Of a DNA stretch of 64,000 bases, positions 1 to 10,113 are shown in pieces (the stretch's first letter is position 1; every line of letters begins with the position of its first letter). A program made the translations under genes and the position numbers. Source of the stretch: an uncultured Alphaproteobacteria bacterium (lineage in GTDB: Bacteria; Pseudomonadota; Alphaproteobacteria; Micavibrionales; UBA1664); assembly GCA_943789475.1 (NCBI GenBank), contig CALSUG010000002.1:62001-126000 (forward strand). Reading direction: 5' to 3'. The notes under the pieces are model-generated. The model did not search any database. It had not been told where the DNA came from and saw only the letters and a program-made list of their open reading frames with translations.

Positions 1-1361
1 TGATCTAATGTCTCAAAATTTTCTGTTTTTAAATCACTTTCAACAGGTGGATTATTTTTTGATTTCACGGGCTTCGGAACAAATCCGGCCTTAAACCCTA
101 ATTTTGAGGCTTCCTTCATACGTAACTCAGGTTGCGATACATGTCGAACCTCCCCCGCCAAACCAATTTCACCAAAGATCACCGTGTCTGCTGGTACAGG
201 ATCGCCACTCGCCGCACTAATAAGTGCAACGGCTACGGCCAAATCTGCCGCAGGCTCACTAATTTTCAGACCACCCGCTACGTTCAAATACACGTCCATG
301 CCCGACATCATAACACCACATCGAGATTCCAAAACGGCCAACAACATTGATAGGCGGTTTGTATCCCATCCGACCACCGCGCGTTTAGGTGTTGAATAAG
401 ATGTCGGCGCCACCAACGCCTGTATTTCAACTAACACTGGACGCGATCCTTCTAGTCCTGCAAAAACAGCAGAACCAGAAACATTTTCAGCGCGTTCGGA
501 TAAAAATAATGCGGATGGATTTTGAACCTCCATCAACCCTGCCCCGGCCATTTCAAAAACACCAATTTCATCTGTTGGGCCAAAACGATTTTTCACCCCC
601 CGTAAAATCCTAAATTGATGTCCTCGATCCCCTTCAAAATACAACACCGTATCAACCATGTGTTCCAAAACACGCGGTCCCGCAATTGCACCTTCTTTTG
701 TTACGTGCCCCACAATCAATAATGTCACGCCAAGACGTTTTGCATTACGAATTAATTCTTGCGTAGATGTTCGCACTTGTGTCACCGTTCCTGGCGCACT
801 ATCAACCGTATCAACATACATAGTTTGAATAGAGTCAATAACCATAATGTCATATGCTTTTTTACCATTCGCACCTGACATCGATTTAACAATATCACGT
901 ACATTGGTTGCCGACGCCAAATCAACAGGCGATTGTGCCAATCCCAATCGTTTTGCACGAAGTCGCACTTGATCCACAGCTTCTTCACCCGAAATGTAGG
1001 CACATTGAACGTTTTTATTCGCCAAGATACATACCAATTGTAATAATAATGTGGACTTACCAATCCCAGGATCACCACCGATCAAAACTGCGGAACCAGG
1101 CACAAGCCCACCCCCAACAACGCGATCAAATTCTGATATTCCAGATACTGATCTAGGAAGATCCGGGCTTTCCGATTTTAAATCTTCAAATTGGATCACA
1201 TTCCCTTTTGTCGACGAACCAAGCCCTTTTGGTGTAGATTCAATACGTTCTTCCGTAATAGAGTTCCATTCCCCGCATGATTCACATTTACCCTGCCAAC
1301 GGGGTGCTACAGATCCGCATGATTGACAAATAAATTGAGCTTTTGATGATGATTTCGCCAT
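1..1361 (-). CDS. radA: DNA repair protein RadA/Sms (runs off window start, C-terminus missing)
   Basis: Manual reverse-strand translation from ATG at 1361: MAKSSSKAQFICQSCGSVAPRWQGKCESCGEWNS (zinc finger), GGDPGIGKSTLLLQ (Walker A), KNRFGPTDEIGVFEM (RadA KNRFG motif). Missing from the ORF track because it is open at the edge. Confidence 0.97.
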   Translation of the reverse strand, partial: MAKSSSKAQFICQSCGSVAPRWQGKCESCGEWNSITEERIESTPKGLGSSTKGNVIQFEDLKSESPDLPRSVSGISEFDRVVGGGLVPGSAVLIGGDPGIGKSTLLLQLVCILANKNVQCAYISGEEAVDQVRLRAKRLGLAQSPVDLASATNVRDIVKSMSGANGKKAYDIMVIDSIQTMYVDTVDSAPGTVTQVRTSTQELIRNAKRLGVTLLIVGHVTKEGAIAGPRVLEHMVDTVLYFEGDRGHQFRILRGVKNRFGPTDEIGVFEMAGAGLMEVQNPSALFLSERAENVSGSAVFAGLEGSRPVLVEIQALVAPTSYSTPKRAVVGWDTNRLSMLLAVLESRCGVMMSGMDVYLNVAGGLKISEPAADLAVAVALISAASGDPVPADTVIFGEIGLAGEVRHVSQPELRMKEASKLGFKAGFVPKPVKSKNNPPVESDLKTENFETLD

Positions 1362-1453
1362 GATTCATAGACTATAGACAATATAATGTGATGAAAAGTA
1401 TTTTAGAAAATTGTTACGCTGGAACATTCAACATTATATGTTAGGATTTCTAT

Positions 1454-2146
1454 ATGATACATAAAGCACCATACATATATTTTTTTAAAACGATTCTTTA
1501 TCTTATAGCTATGATTGCGTTCACAACGACATCATCACTAGCTAGTGATGATCAAGACAAGCTATTTAAAAGATACATAACAGAAAATTCACAATATAAA
1601 ATCCTCCTTAAACTAAATAACGATAAACTTCAAAAATTAACATTCCCAAATTGTGATACACCTGCCACATACAAACGCCTTAAACCAACAATTTTAATCC
1701 CCACAACCTTTGCTCCAAAAGAGAGTGATCACAAACATCCAGCAAAAGGACAGTGGATAGAAAAATCTATTATTACAGCATGCAATAAACAAACATTATT
1801 CAACCACATCGTCATTGCAGCTAATGTAAAAAAAACACCCACTCTTTTTCCAATGATTAATGGTCAAACCAAAATAGATCAAATATACCAATCCACTGTT
1901 TTAAAAAAAATTATTAGCAAATTAAAAGATCATGAAACACGTTGTCATGGAAAATCATTCATAAAAAATACTGGTATTTTAGGTTATCGTAATCCAGAAA
2001 CAAATGCTCTTTCAAAAAAAGATAAAAACAGCGGATGGTTCGAACGATGGGTTGTAGATGCATGCGGTAAATCTTACGATATTAACATCGCTACATTACC
2101 TGACCCAAGATCAACTTACCGTTTTATCGTTAACATCGCTCAATAA
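1454..2146 (+). CDS. Secreted protein of unknown function with two similar halves
   Basis: N-terminal hydrophobic signal-like segment (YFFKTILYLIAMIAFTTTSSLA); repeated G-W-E...AC-K motif. Confidence 0.75.
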   Translation: MIHKAPYIYFFKTILYLIAMIAFTTTSSLASDDQDKLFKRYITENSQYKILLKLNNDKLQKLTFPNCDTPATYKRLKPTILIPTTFAPKESDHKHPAKGQWIEKSIITACNKQTLFNHIVIAANVKKTPTLFPMINGQTKIDQIYQSTVLKKIISKLKDHETRCHGKSFIKNTGILGYRNPETNALSKKDKNSGWFERWVVDACGKSYDINIATLPDPRSTYRFIVNIAQ

Positions 2147-2172
2147 CACGCATCAATCAAATCACTCTATAT

Positions 2173-3300
2173 TTATTCACCAGATTTCTTTTTTGTATCT
2201 AGTGCAACAATGTCTTCCATACCATTTTTGTCTTCAGCATCATCTTGTCCAGCCAACATACCATCCGCAACTAATCCAGCATTTGCACGAATTTGATTAT
2301 CAAGCTTCGCCTCAAATTCAGGATTATCCTGCAAGAATTTTTTAGCATTTTCACGGCCTTGGCCAATACGCTCGCCTTGTGATGAGAACCAAGATCCAGC
2401 TTTTTCAACGATTCCAGCAGCAACACCAAGATCCAAAATTTCACCTTGTTTAGACACACCCTCACCATACATGATGTCAAATTCAACCTGACGGAATGGG
2501 GGTGCCATTTTATTTTTAACCACCTTTACACGTGTTTGATTACCTACGATTTCGTCCTTGTCCTTGATTTGACCAATACGACGAATATCCAAACGAACAG
2601 AAGCATAAAACTTTAGTGCGTTACCACCAGTCGTTGTTTCAGGTGATCCAAACATCACTCCAATTTTTGATCTAATTTGGTTAATAAAAATAATAACCGT
2701 GCGTGATTTCGAAATTGATCCTGTCAATTTACGCAAGGCTTGTGACATCAAACGTGCCTGAAGACCCATATGAGAGTCCCCCATATCACCTTCTAATTCC
2801 GCACGCGGAACAAGCGCAGCAACAGAATCAATAACAAGAACATCTAATGCACCTGAACGTGTCAATGTGTCTGCAATTTCCAAGGCTTGCTCACCCGCAT
2901 CTGGTTGCGAGATCAACAAATCTTCAACATTACAACCCAATTTTTTTGCATACACAGGATCCAATGCATGTTCTGCATCAATAAATGCACATGTTCCACC
3001 CGATTTTTGAGCCTGAGCGATGACTTGCAGAGCCAATGTTGTCTTACCAGAACTTTCTGGCCCATAAATTTCGGCAACACGCCCACGCGGCAATCCGCCA
3101 ATTCCAAGCGCGATGTCCAAACCAATAGATCCGGTTGATATTGCCTCAACATTTAAAGCCTGCGCACCCTCACCACCAAGTTTCATAATAGAACCTTTAC
3201 CAAAAGCTCTTTCGATTTGTGATAAAGCGGCATCTAACGCTTTTGATTTATTATTATCCATTTTTTTATCCTTCGCATCGTTCAAATTTGTAACAGCCAT
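2173..3300 (-). CDS. recA: Recombinase RecA
   Basis: [87 protein letters not shown]. Confidence 0.99.
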   Translation of the reverse strand: MAVTNLNDAKDKKMDNNKSKALDAALSQIERAFGKGSIMKLGGEGAQALNVEAISTGSIGLDIALGIGGLPRGRVAEIYGPESSGKTTLALQVIAQAQKSGGTCAFIDAEHALDPVYAKKLGCNVEDLLISQPDAGEQALEIADTLTRSGALDVLVIDSVAALVPRAELEGDMGDSHMGLQARLMSQALRKLTGSISKSRTVIIFINQIRSKIGVMFGSPETTTGGNALKFYASVRLDIRRIGQIKDKDEIVGNQTRVKVVKNKMAPPFRQVEFDIMYGEGVSKQGEILDLGVAAGIVEKAGSWFSSQGERIGQGRENAKKFLQDNPEFEAKLDNQIRANAGLVADGMLAGQDDAEDKNGMEDIVALDTKKKSGE

Positions 3301-3373
3301 AAGAGTAATCCTTTTCTATGATATTTCTAGAAAGCGTCAGTTAAAAAACGCCCTCATCCACATATAATTATAA

Positions 3374-3388
3374 GAACATGAAGAGAAC
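3374..3388 (-). promoter_or_regulatory. SOS box (LexA site, alphaproteobacterial GTTC-N7-GTTC)
   Basis: + strand GAAC-atgaaga-GAAC upstream of recA. Confidence 0.8.
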
Positions 3389-3398
3389 AAAATGTAAA

Positions 3399-3413
3399 GA
3401 ACAAAAACAGAAC
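3399..3413 (-). promoter_or_regulatory. Second SOS box (GTTC-N7-GTTC)
   Basis: + strand GAAC-aaaaaca-GAAC, 25 bp from the first box. Confidence 0.78.
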
Positions 3414-3429
3414 ATTTTTTGTATTGCTC

Positions 3430-5790
3430 TTATTTTTTATTCAAAACCTCTTTTACACGTGATGCAAGCTGTTGCAACGTAAACGGTTTTGGAAGAAAAT
3501 GAGCATTATCGCCTATTTCTTCTTTAAAACGATCTTCTGTATAACCTGATACAAAAATAATGGGCATATCAGGATAAATTTTCATGACTTCCTTTGCCAT
3601 TGTTGGCCCATCCATTTCTGGCATAATGACATCTGTCACAATGATATCAACACTACCCTCATGATCATTCAATACATCCAATGCCGTTTGACCACAACTA
3701 GCCTCTAAAACATTATATCCCTTATTCGACAAAGCACGAGCCGAAAACATACGCACCGCATCTTCGTCCTCCACTAACAAAACCGTCGCAGTTCCCGTTA
3801 GATCCTCTTGCGGTTTTTCTTTTTCTTCAATAACCGGTACGTCAGTATTTTTACTGTCAATGTCATCTAAGTAACGAGGTAAATAAACGGAAAAGGTCGT
3901 TCCCTTTCCAACAGAGCTATCCACATCAATGTATCCACCTGTTTGACGAATAATACCGTAAACTGTTGCCAGCCCAAGCCCCGTTCCTTCACCAATTTTT
4001 TTTGTTGTAAAGAACGGTTCAAAAATACGTTCCAATGTTTTTTGATCTATGCCTGTCCCTGTGTCAGACACATGAATCGCAACCCAATCACCAGCAGGCA
4101 TAGAATCATTCATAACGGGTTTTGATTTTTTATTTGTTACATTTTCTGTGGTGATCTTTAAATGTCCTTTGTCACCCATTGCATCACGTGCATTCACTGC
4201 CAAATTGATAAGAACCTGCTCCAATTGACCTTCATCCACCTTAATATCGTAAAGGTTTGCAGCATGAGTCAATTCAAGATCAATTTGAACGCCGATCAAA
4301 CGACGAATTAAGTGCGATAACTCCGTCAACACCTCTGTAACGTCCAACACCTTAGGATTCAATTGTTGTTGCCGAGAAAACGCCAATAATTGACGCACAA
4401 GGTTTGCCGCACGATTTGAATTTTGCTTAATCTGCATAATATCGTTAAAAGATGGATCACCTGCCTTGTGACGCAGTAAAAGTAAATCACAAAACCCAAT
4501 CATGGCCGTCAATAAGTTATTAAAATCATGGGCAACACCACCCGCAAGCTGACCTACAGCCTGCATTTTTTGCGATTGATTGACCTGAGCCTCTAATGAT
4601 TTTTGTTCCGTTCTATCAAAAATACGAACCGCAATTTTATGCCCTCTGAGAGGTGATGCGTATATTTTAACAGCAATTTTTTCATCAAATTTTGGAGAAA
4701 TAAGATCAATATCAACCGCTTCTGTCACGATATTTTTGTGACGCACCTCGCTCAATAATTTTTTAGTATTATCACGATCGTCTTCATCAACAAAATCTAA
4801 AAAATTGTGCGCATCAATGTCAGTTTGAAAAATTTGCAACATATTGGACAACGTTCTATTAGAATCTGTGACCTTGCCATCCGCATCCACCATAGCGATA
4901 CCGAGTGGTGCTTCTTCAAAAAATTGACGGAAACGATCTTCAGATTCTTGCAGTGCCTGACGCATCTCACGTTCAGATGTTAAATCATGAACAACACCTC
5001 GTACACGAACATGGACGTCATCCTCTATCACCACAGATTGATTAATTGATGCTAAAAATGTGCGCCCTGCAGGCCCCTTCATATTAATTTCTGTGACCTG
5101 ACGCACACCACCACCATCTTTGATATCATATGGCTTAACTGATAAAAATTGATGATCCAGATATGAATGCATTGTCCCACCACCAAGTAGCGTATCAATA
5201 TCACTTCCCAACCAACGTGCAAGGGTTGCATTTACAAACGTAAAACGCCCATTCTCATCCAATGCATAAAAACCGACCGGTGCATGATCCGTGAAATCCA
5301 CCAATTTTTCACGCTCTTCACGAACAACTTCCTCAACTGCACGACGTTCAGTTATATTATCAACACGCCAATGAACCGTTCCCAACCATCCGGGCACGGG
5401 TTGTGCCGCCAAACGATACCAATGCTCTTCACCTTGAGAACTAATGATTTTTGCTTCCATTGCGTCTTCGTGACCGCGCATCGCATTTTGAATTAACGAT
5501 TCTAACCTCTCTTGAACCATAGAATCATGTTCATTTACAAACAAACGGCGAATAATCGTAAGATTCGGCACCTCCCCATTAACGCATAAATCTTGAAACG
5601 CAGGATTAAAAAATATAACTTTATCTTGGATATCTGTTACAAGTCGTGCAGATGTAGAACCTTCAAAAATTTCTGTTAGAATCGATTTGTCGCGTGCATG
5701 TCGACGATAAAACTGAACGTAAATTACCCACATCACAAACAAAGTGATTAACAACCCACCTACAATTATAAAATCATTCAAATCCAACAT
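3430..5790 (-). CDS. cckA: Hybrid sensor histidine kinase CckA (PAS repeats, HisKA, HATPase, receiver)
   Basis: QMQAVGQLAGGVAHDFNNLLTAMIGFCDLLL typical of CckA; C-terminal receiver (VLLVEDEDAVR...IIVTDVIMPEMDGP); next to flhB. Confidence 0.93.
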   Translation of the reverse strand: MLDLNDFIIVGGLLITLFVMWVIYVQFYRRHARDKSILTEIFEGSTSARLVTDIQDKVIFFNPAFQDLCVNGEVPNLTIIRRLFVNEHDSMVQERLESLIQNAMRGHEDAMEAKIISSQGEEHWYRLAAQPVPGWLGTVHWRVDNITERRAVEEVVREEREKLVDFTDHAPVGFYALDENGRFTFVNATLARWLGSDIDTLLGGGTMHSYLDHQFLSVKPYDIKDGGGVRQVTEINMKGPAGRTFLASINQSVVIEDDVHVRVRGVVHDLTSEREMRQALQESEDRFRQFFEEAPLGIAMVDADGKVTDSNRTLSNMLQIFQTDIDAHNFLDFVDEDDRDNTKKLLSEVRHKNIVTEAVDIDLISPKFDEKIAVKIYASPLRGHKIAVRIFDRTEQKSLEAQVNQSQKMQAVGQLAGGVAHDFNNLLTAMIGFCDLLLLRHKAGDPSFNDIMQIKQNSNRAANLVRQLLAFSRQQQLNPKVLDVTEVLTELSHLIRRLIGVQIDLELTHAANLYDIKVDEGQLEQVLINLAVNARDAMGDKGHLKITTENVTNKKSKPVMNDSMPAGDWVAIHVSDTGTGIDQKTLERIFEPFFTTKKIGEGTGLGLATVYGIIRQTGGYIDVDSSVGKGTTFSVYLPRYLDDIDSKNTDVPVIEEKEKPQEDLTGTATVLLVEDEDAVRMFSARALSNKGYNVLEASCGQTALDVLNDHEGSVDIIVTDVIMPEMDGPTMAKEVMKIYPDMPIIFVSGYTEDRFKEEIGDNAHFLPKPFTLQQLASRVKEVLNKK

Positions 5791-5832
5791 CCCGCAAACA
5801 GGATGCCATATTCATGGAACAAGGAAAAAGAA

Positions 5833-6915
5833 TTATTTCTTTTTTGATCGACCTTTGTTGAGTGAATAAACGTATGAAATTATTTCAGCCACCGCCTGGT
5901 AATGTTCTGTTGGAATAATTTCACCAATTTCAACAATATCATATAATGCACGAGCCAGAGGTTTATTTTCAACCAATTGAACATCGCTCTCTTTCGCTTT
6001 TTCACGAATACGTAGCGCAACATCATCCATTCCTTTTGCCAAACAAATCGGTGCATCCATCGTATCACCGTCATATTGTAAGGCGATGGCAAAATGTGTT
6101 GGGTTGGTAATCACGACCGTTGCATCAGGAACGGCTTGCATCATTCGTTGTTGTGACTTTTGCATACGAAGTTGGCGCAATTTTGCTTTCATATGCGGGT
6201 CACCATCTGTTTGCTTATGTTCGTCTTGAATTTCTTTCCGTGACATTCGCATTTTTTTCATATGTTCCATACGTTGATACACCACATCAATAACGGCCAA
6301 CACAAACAAAGTGACCAAAATACCTGCCATCAAGCGAAACAACATTCCACGAAACTCTTCCATCATACTAGGGATAGGCAACCCAATAAAATGATCAACA
6401 CCTTCAAAAAATGGCGCTAATAAAACAAAACTAACACCGCCAATCAACGATATTTTTAACAATCCTTTTAAAAATTCAAATAGAGAACGCATTGAAAACA
6501 TGCGCTCAAACCCTTTCATAATCGAGAGTTTATCTAGTGATGGTGCAATTGAACCTGGAGCGAACAAAGGCCCCACCTGTATCAGTGGTGCAAGGATCGC
6601 TGCAATAATCAAAAAAATTAGTGGTAGCGCCATAGCCTTAAAAATACTGGTGAACAATTCCGATAACACGGCACCCAAACCACCAGACACACCATGGAGT
6701 TGATAACTATTTTCCATTAATCCTTTAAAAGTGGTCGCCATATCAGACATCATTGAACTACTCATAGCGACAATTACAATAGTTCCCGCCAGCAGCATCA
6801 CCCAATTATTGAGTTCTTTACTCATCGGAACCTGCCCCTTTTTTCGCGAATCCTCTAATTTTTTCGAGGTGGGTTCTTCGGTTTTTTGGGAATCATCGGT
6901 AGAATCATCAGACAT
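5833..6915 (-). CDS. flhB: Flagellar export protein FlhB
   Basis: EEPTSKKLEDSRKKGQVPMSKE and the autocleavage motif VVITNPTHFAIALQYD. Confidence 0.98.
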   Translation of the reverse strand: MSDDSTDDSQKTEEPTSKKLEDSRKKGQVPMSKELNNWVMLLAGTIVIVAMSSSMMSDMATTFKGLMENSYQLHGVSGGLGAVLSELFTSIFKAMALPLIFLIIAAILAPLIQVGPLFAPGSIAPSLDKLSIMKGFERMFSMRSLFEFLKGLLKISLIGGVSFVLLAPFFEGVDHFIGLPIPSMMEEFRGMLFRLMAGILVTLFVLAVIDVVYQRMEHMKKMRMSRKEIQDEHKQTDGDPHMKAKLRQLRMQKSQQRMMQAVPDATVVITNPTHFAIALQYDGDTMDAPICLAKGMDDVALRIREKAKESDVQLVENKPLARALYDIVEIGEIIPTEHYQAVAEIISYVYSLNKGRSKKK

Positions 6916-6926
6916 GGCCTATCCTA

Positions 6927-7703
6927 TCATAACTTTCTAAAGAACACCTGAATGGCTTCATCATAATGGTTAAGCCAAAACAACATCATCGTTGAAAAAC
7001 ATAGCAATAACGTCAAAAGGCCTAATGTAATTTGCAAGGGAAGGGCTAAAACAAACACTTGAATTTGTGGCATTAATCGTCCCAGAACACCCATCGCAAT
7101 ATAAAGAAATAAAGATACAACCAAAAACGGTGTCGCCATGTAAAAACCAATGGAAAAACTTTGTGAAACTGCCTTTGTAACAGTCAGCGCCATATTTCCT
7201 ACCAATGGAATATCACCGCCAGCAGGAAATGTATGATAACTTTCCACTACACCAAAAATCAACATATGATGCAAATTTGTTGAAAACAATAAAACACCAC
7301 CGATAATGGACAAAAAAGCCCCCATAATCGATCCTTGAGACGCCATTTGAGGGTTAAACACTTGCGCATTCCCCAAACCTAAATTCATCGACACCAACAT
7401 TCCCCCCGTATCCAGAGCCGCCATAAAAATTTTAGCAATCGTTCCTATAAAAAAGCCAATTAAAATTTCAGTCATCATCATCCAAACCAAACTCGCTGCA
7501 TCACCATGCCAAGTAGGGATAAGTTGAGAAATAGCTGGCGCCATAACAAAAGACATCGCAACAGCAAAAACCAAGCGAACATTCGGATTGATAAAACCAT
7601 CACCGACACCTGGCATAATCATCACCGTTGTTCCAACACGGCAAAATACCAACATATAAAGGACGATCTGGCTTAGGATATATTCTTCTAGTAAAGATTG
7701 CAT
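6927..7703 (-). CDS. fliR: Flagellar biosynthesis protein FliR
   Basis: Multi-TM FliR-like sequence between flhB and fliQ. Confidence 0.95.
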   Translation of the reverse strand: MQSLLEEYILSQIVLYMLVFCRVGTTVMIMPGVGDGFINPNVRLVFAVAMSFVMAPAISQLIPTWHGDAASLVWMMMTEILIGFFIGTIAKIFMAALDTGGMLVSMNLGLGNAQVFNPQMASQGSIMGAFLSIIGGVLLFSTNLHHMLIFGVVESYHTFPAGGDIPLVGNMALTVTKAVSQSFSIGFYMATPFLVVSLFLYIAMGVLGRLMPQIQVFVLALPLQITLGLLTLLLCFSTMMLFWLNHYDEAIQVFFRKL

Positions 7704-7713
7704 AGAGGGGCGA

Positions 7714-8013
7714 TTACCCTCCTAAATTTCCGGCAATAATAATATCAGACAATGATTTCATATATTCCGTCATCATAATTGCAAAAGAAGGTAGTAAGAC
7801 ATAAATAGCCGCAAAAATTACAACAATTTTCGGTACAAAAGCTAATGTCATCTCTTGGATCTGTGTCAAAGCCTGAAACAACGCCACAATCAAACCAACA
7901 AATAAACCAACCATCATGATCGGCATCCCCAATTTTAAGGTCATCCAGATCGCTTCACGTGCAAGGCCTATTATTTCCGCTTCTTCCATAGACATCATTA
8001 TGGCGTGAAACAA
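7714..8013 (-). CDS. fliQ: Flagellar biosynthesis protein FliQ
   Basis: ~90 aa two-TM protein with VGLFVGLIVALFQALTQIQEMTLAFVPKI. Confidence 0.96.
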   Translation of the reverse strand: MFHAIMMSMEEAEIIGLAREAIWMTLKLGMPIMMVGLFVGLIVALFQALTQIQEMTLAFVPKIVVIFAAIYVLLPSFAIMMTEYMKSLSDIIIAGNLGG

Positions 8014-8030
8014 AAATCATCGCAAACAGA

Positions 8031-9182
8031 TTATGCTTTCTTTATTGAATCTCGTGCTTGTTTTTCAATTTCTTGCGGTGATTCCAATTGATCAGAATGA
8101 TTTGTCGCTTGTAACTCTTCAAATTTACGTGCCTTGGATAAAACGTTACGTTCCAACGATCCCAACGCATCATTATACGCACCAACGGATCTATTTAAAT
8201 TTGTTCCGACCTTATCCAAATGCCCTCCAAATGTTGACAGGCTTTTATACAAATCACGCCCTGTATCGGCAATATGTTGCGCATTTTCCGCCAATTCACC
8301 CTGACGCCAGGATAAATGAACCACACGTAACAACGACAACATCAATGACGGTGATGTTAGGACAATGTTATGATCAGACGCATAATCAATCAATTCTGGG
8401 TCGCCCGCGACCGCCAACGAGAATAAATGTTCTCCCGGTAAAAATAACACCGTAAAATCAACGGGTGAACCCAGCGCATCTTGATATGATTTTGCCCCCA
8501 ACGCCTTTATATGCGAACGAACCTGTGTCGCCAACCGCGTACGAATTTCATCTTGAGCCTCGGGTTTATCTAGATCTTCCAAAATATCTTGGATAGGTGC
8601 CTTGGCATCAATGGCAATTTTAAATCCATCTTGTAATGCAATAACAATATCCGGGCGTAAACGCGATCCATTCTCACTTGTTACCGTGGCTTGTGTATCA
8701 TAGTGTACGCCCCGTACCATTCCCGCCTTTTCCAACAAACGGTCCAACAACATTTCACCCCATCGACCACGCATCGCAGGATTATTCATCGCACCCGCCA
8801 ATTTCAACGTTGATTGTGATAACATCTGCAAATCTTCACGAACCAGCGCACTTGTACCTTTTAATTCATTAACCGCACCGCCCAGTTTTTCCAAATTTTG
8901 TTGAACTGGCTTTACAATTTCAGAAATTGCAAATTGACGTTTTTCAAGATCACCTTTGTTATTTTGTTCCCACGCTTTAAAGCGTTCTTGCGCAACTTGC
9001 ATAAAACTTTCATTCGTTTCGCGTAAAGCCTCATTCGACAAAACCTTAAACTGATTCAGTAAATCCGCACGCCCCTGTTGTTCAAGTTTCAATTTGGCGC
9101 GTGTAATAATAGCAAATACCATTACCACAATAAATAAACCCCACCCAAAACCACATAAAATCATTAATTGTTCAAATGTCAT
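8031..9182 (-). CDS. rmuC: DNA recombination protein RmuC
   Basis: MRGRWGEMLLDRLLEKAGMVRGVHY, IDAKAPIQ, VDFTVLFLPGEHLFSLA. Confidence 0.95.
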   Translation of the reverse strand: MTFEQLMILCGFGWGLFIVVMVFAIITRAKLKLEQQGRADLLNQFKVLSNEALRETNESFMQVAQERFKAWEQNNKGDLEKRQFAISEIVKPVQQNLEKLGGAVNELKGTSALVREDLQMLSQSTLKLAGAMNNPAMRGRWGEMLLDRLLEKAGMVRGVHYDTQATVTSENGSRLRPDIVIALQDGFKIAIDAKAPIQDILEDLDKPEAQDEIRTRLATQVRSHIKALGAKSYQDALGSPVDFTVLFLPGEHLFSLAVAGDPELIDYASDHNIVLTSPSLMLSLLRVVHLSWRQGELAENAQHIADTGRDLYKSLSTFGGHLDKVGTNLNRSVGAYNDALGSLERNVLSKARKFEELQATNHSDQLESPQEIEKQARDSIKKA

Positions 9183-9229
9183 GGGTCATATAATATGGAT
9201 CAAACTGTCGAAATGCAAAGGATTGATCG

Positions 9230-9895
9230 ATGTTTCACAAACAAAATGGGAATGCACTTTTATATGTCTTAATCGCCGTGACATTATTGGCGGTCTTAAC
9301 CTATACCATTGCTGGTGAAAATAGAGGCCAACAACAAAATCAATTAACCGAATCTCGTACTAAATTACTAGCAAGCGATCTAATATCACATGCCAATTCT
9401 GCAGAGCTTGCTTTTAAGCAAATGGAAATGTTTGGTATTGAAGCCGATCAAGTGTTATTCGATCTTCCAGGAACAGCAGCATACAGCACAAATGTAACAC
9501 GACAAATTTATCATCCAAGTGGTGGCGGATTAAGCCTTATGGAAACATCATCTTATTTCCAAGGAGATCCTGTTCTTAGCGGATGGTATGGACGAACAAA
9601 TGGACAAGTGGAGTGGACTCCAAGCATCAAAACAGATTTATTATATTCAGCCATAGATATTTCTGCTGAGGTATGCGAAAAAATAAACCAGAATTTGTTA
9701 GGAAATTCATCAATTCCAACCGCGCCAAACTTATCACTTCAAGTTACATTTACAAACCTTGGTACAATATCTGATACATTCACCGCAACACAATGCCCTG
9801 GGTGTAATAATATCAAAAGTCAGTGCTTTGTCAGACCCGCTTTTGGAGCTTTTGAGGAATATTACGTGTTTTATAATATCATTGGGACAAGATAA
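9230..9895 (+). CDS. Pseudopilin-like protein of unknown function
   Basis: KQNGNALLYVLIAVTLLAVLTYTIAG prepilin-like N-terminal helix; C-terminal Cys cluster QCPGCNNIKSQC. Confidence 0.6.
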   Translation: MFHKQNGNALLYVLIAVTLLAVLTYTIAGENRGQQQNQLTESRTKLLASDLISHANSAELAFKQMEMFGIEADQVLFDLPGTAAYSTNVTRQIYHPSGGGLSLMETSSYFQGDPVLSGWYGRTNGQVEWTPSIKTDLLYSAIDISAEVCEKINQNLLGNSSIPTAPNLSLQVTFTNLGTISDTFTATQCPGCNNIKSQCFVRPAFGAFEEYYVFYNIIGTR

Positions 9896-9990
9896 ATCAC
9901 TTCTTAAAAATCCACATCCATCAACGACAATAGGGTATACTATACTCATAAACCATGATCCGTGCACTCCTAATTACAGGTCAAAAAACT

Positions 9991-10073
9991 TAAGTCGTTC
10001 AAGTCGTTTTCAACCTAACCACTTGAAAATAAACAAAACCATTAGACTTAGTGAAGTTTAATTAAGTCGTATT
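9991..10073 (+). repeat. Dispersed intergenic repeat, copy A (TAAGTCGTTCAAGTC ... TAAGTCGTATT)
   Basis: Shares both end motifs and near-identical spacing with the sequence at 32652-32731 (opposite strand). Confidence 0.6.
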
Positions 10074-10113
10074 TAAGGTGACTTTCATAATCCTTAATGT
10101 TATAAGCCACATT

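Noticed and set aside
132-1326. Several short plus-strand ORFs
   Set aside because: All are antisense to radA, which the track omits because it is open at the window edge.
8033-8455. 140-aa ORF on plus strand
   Set aside because: Antisense to rmuC, no plausible domain.
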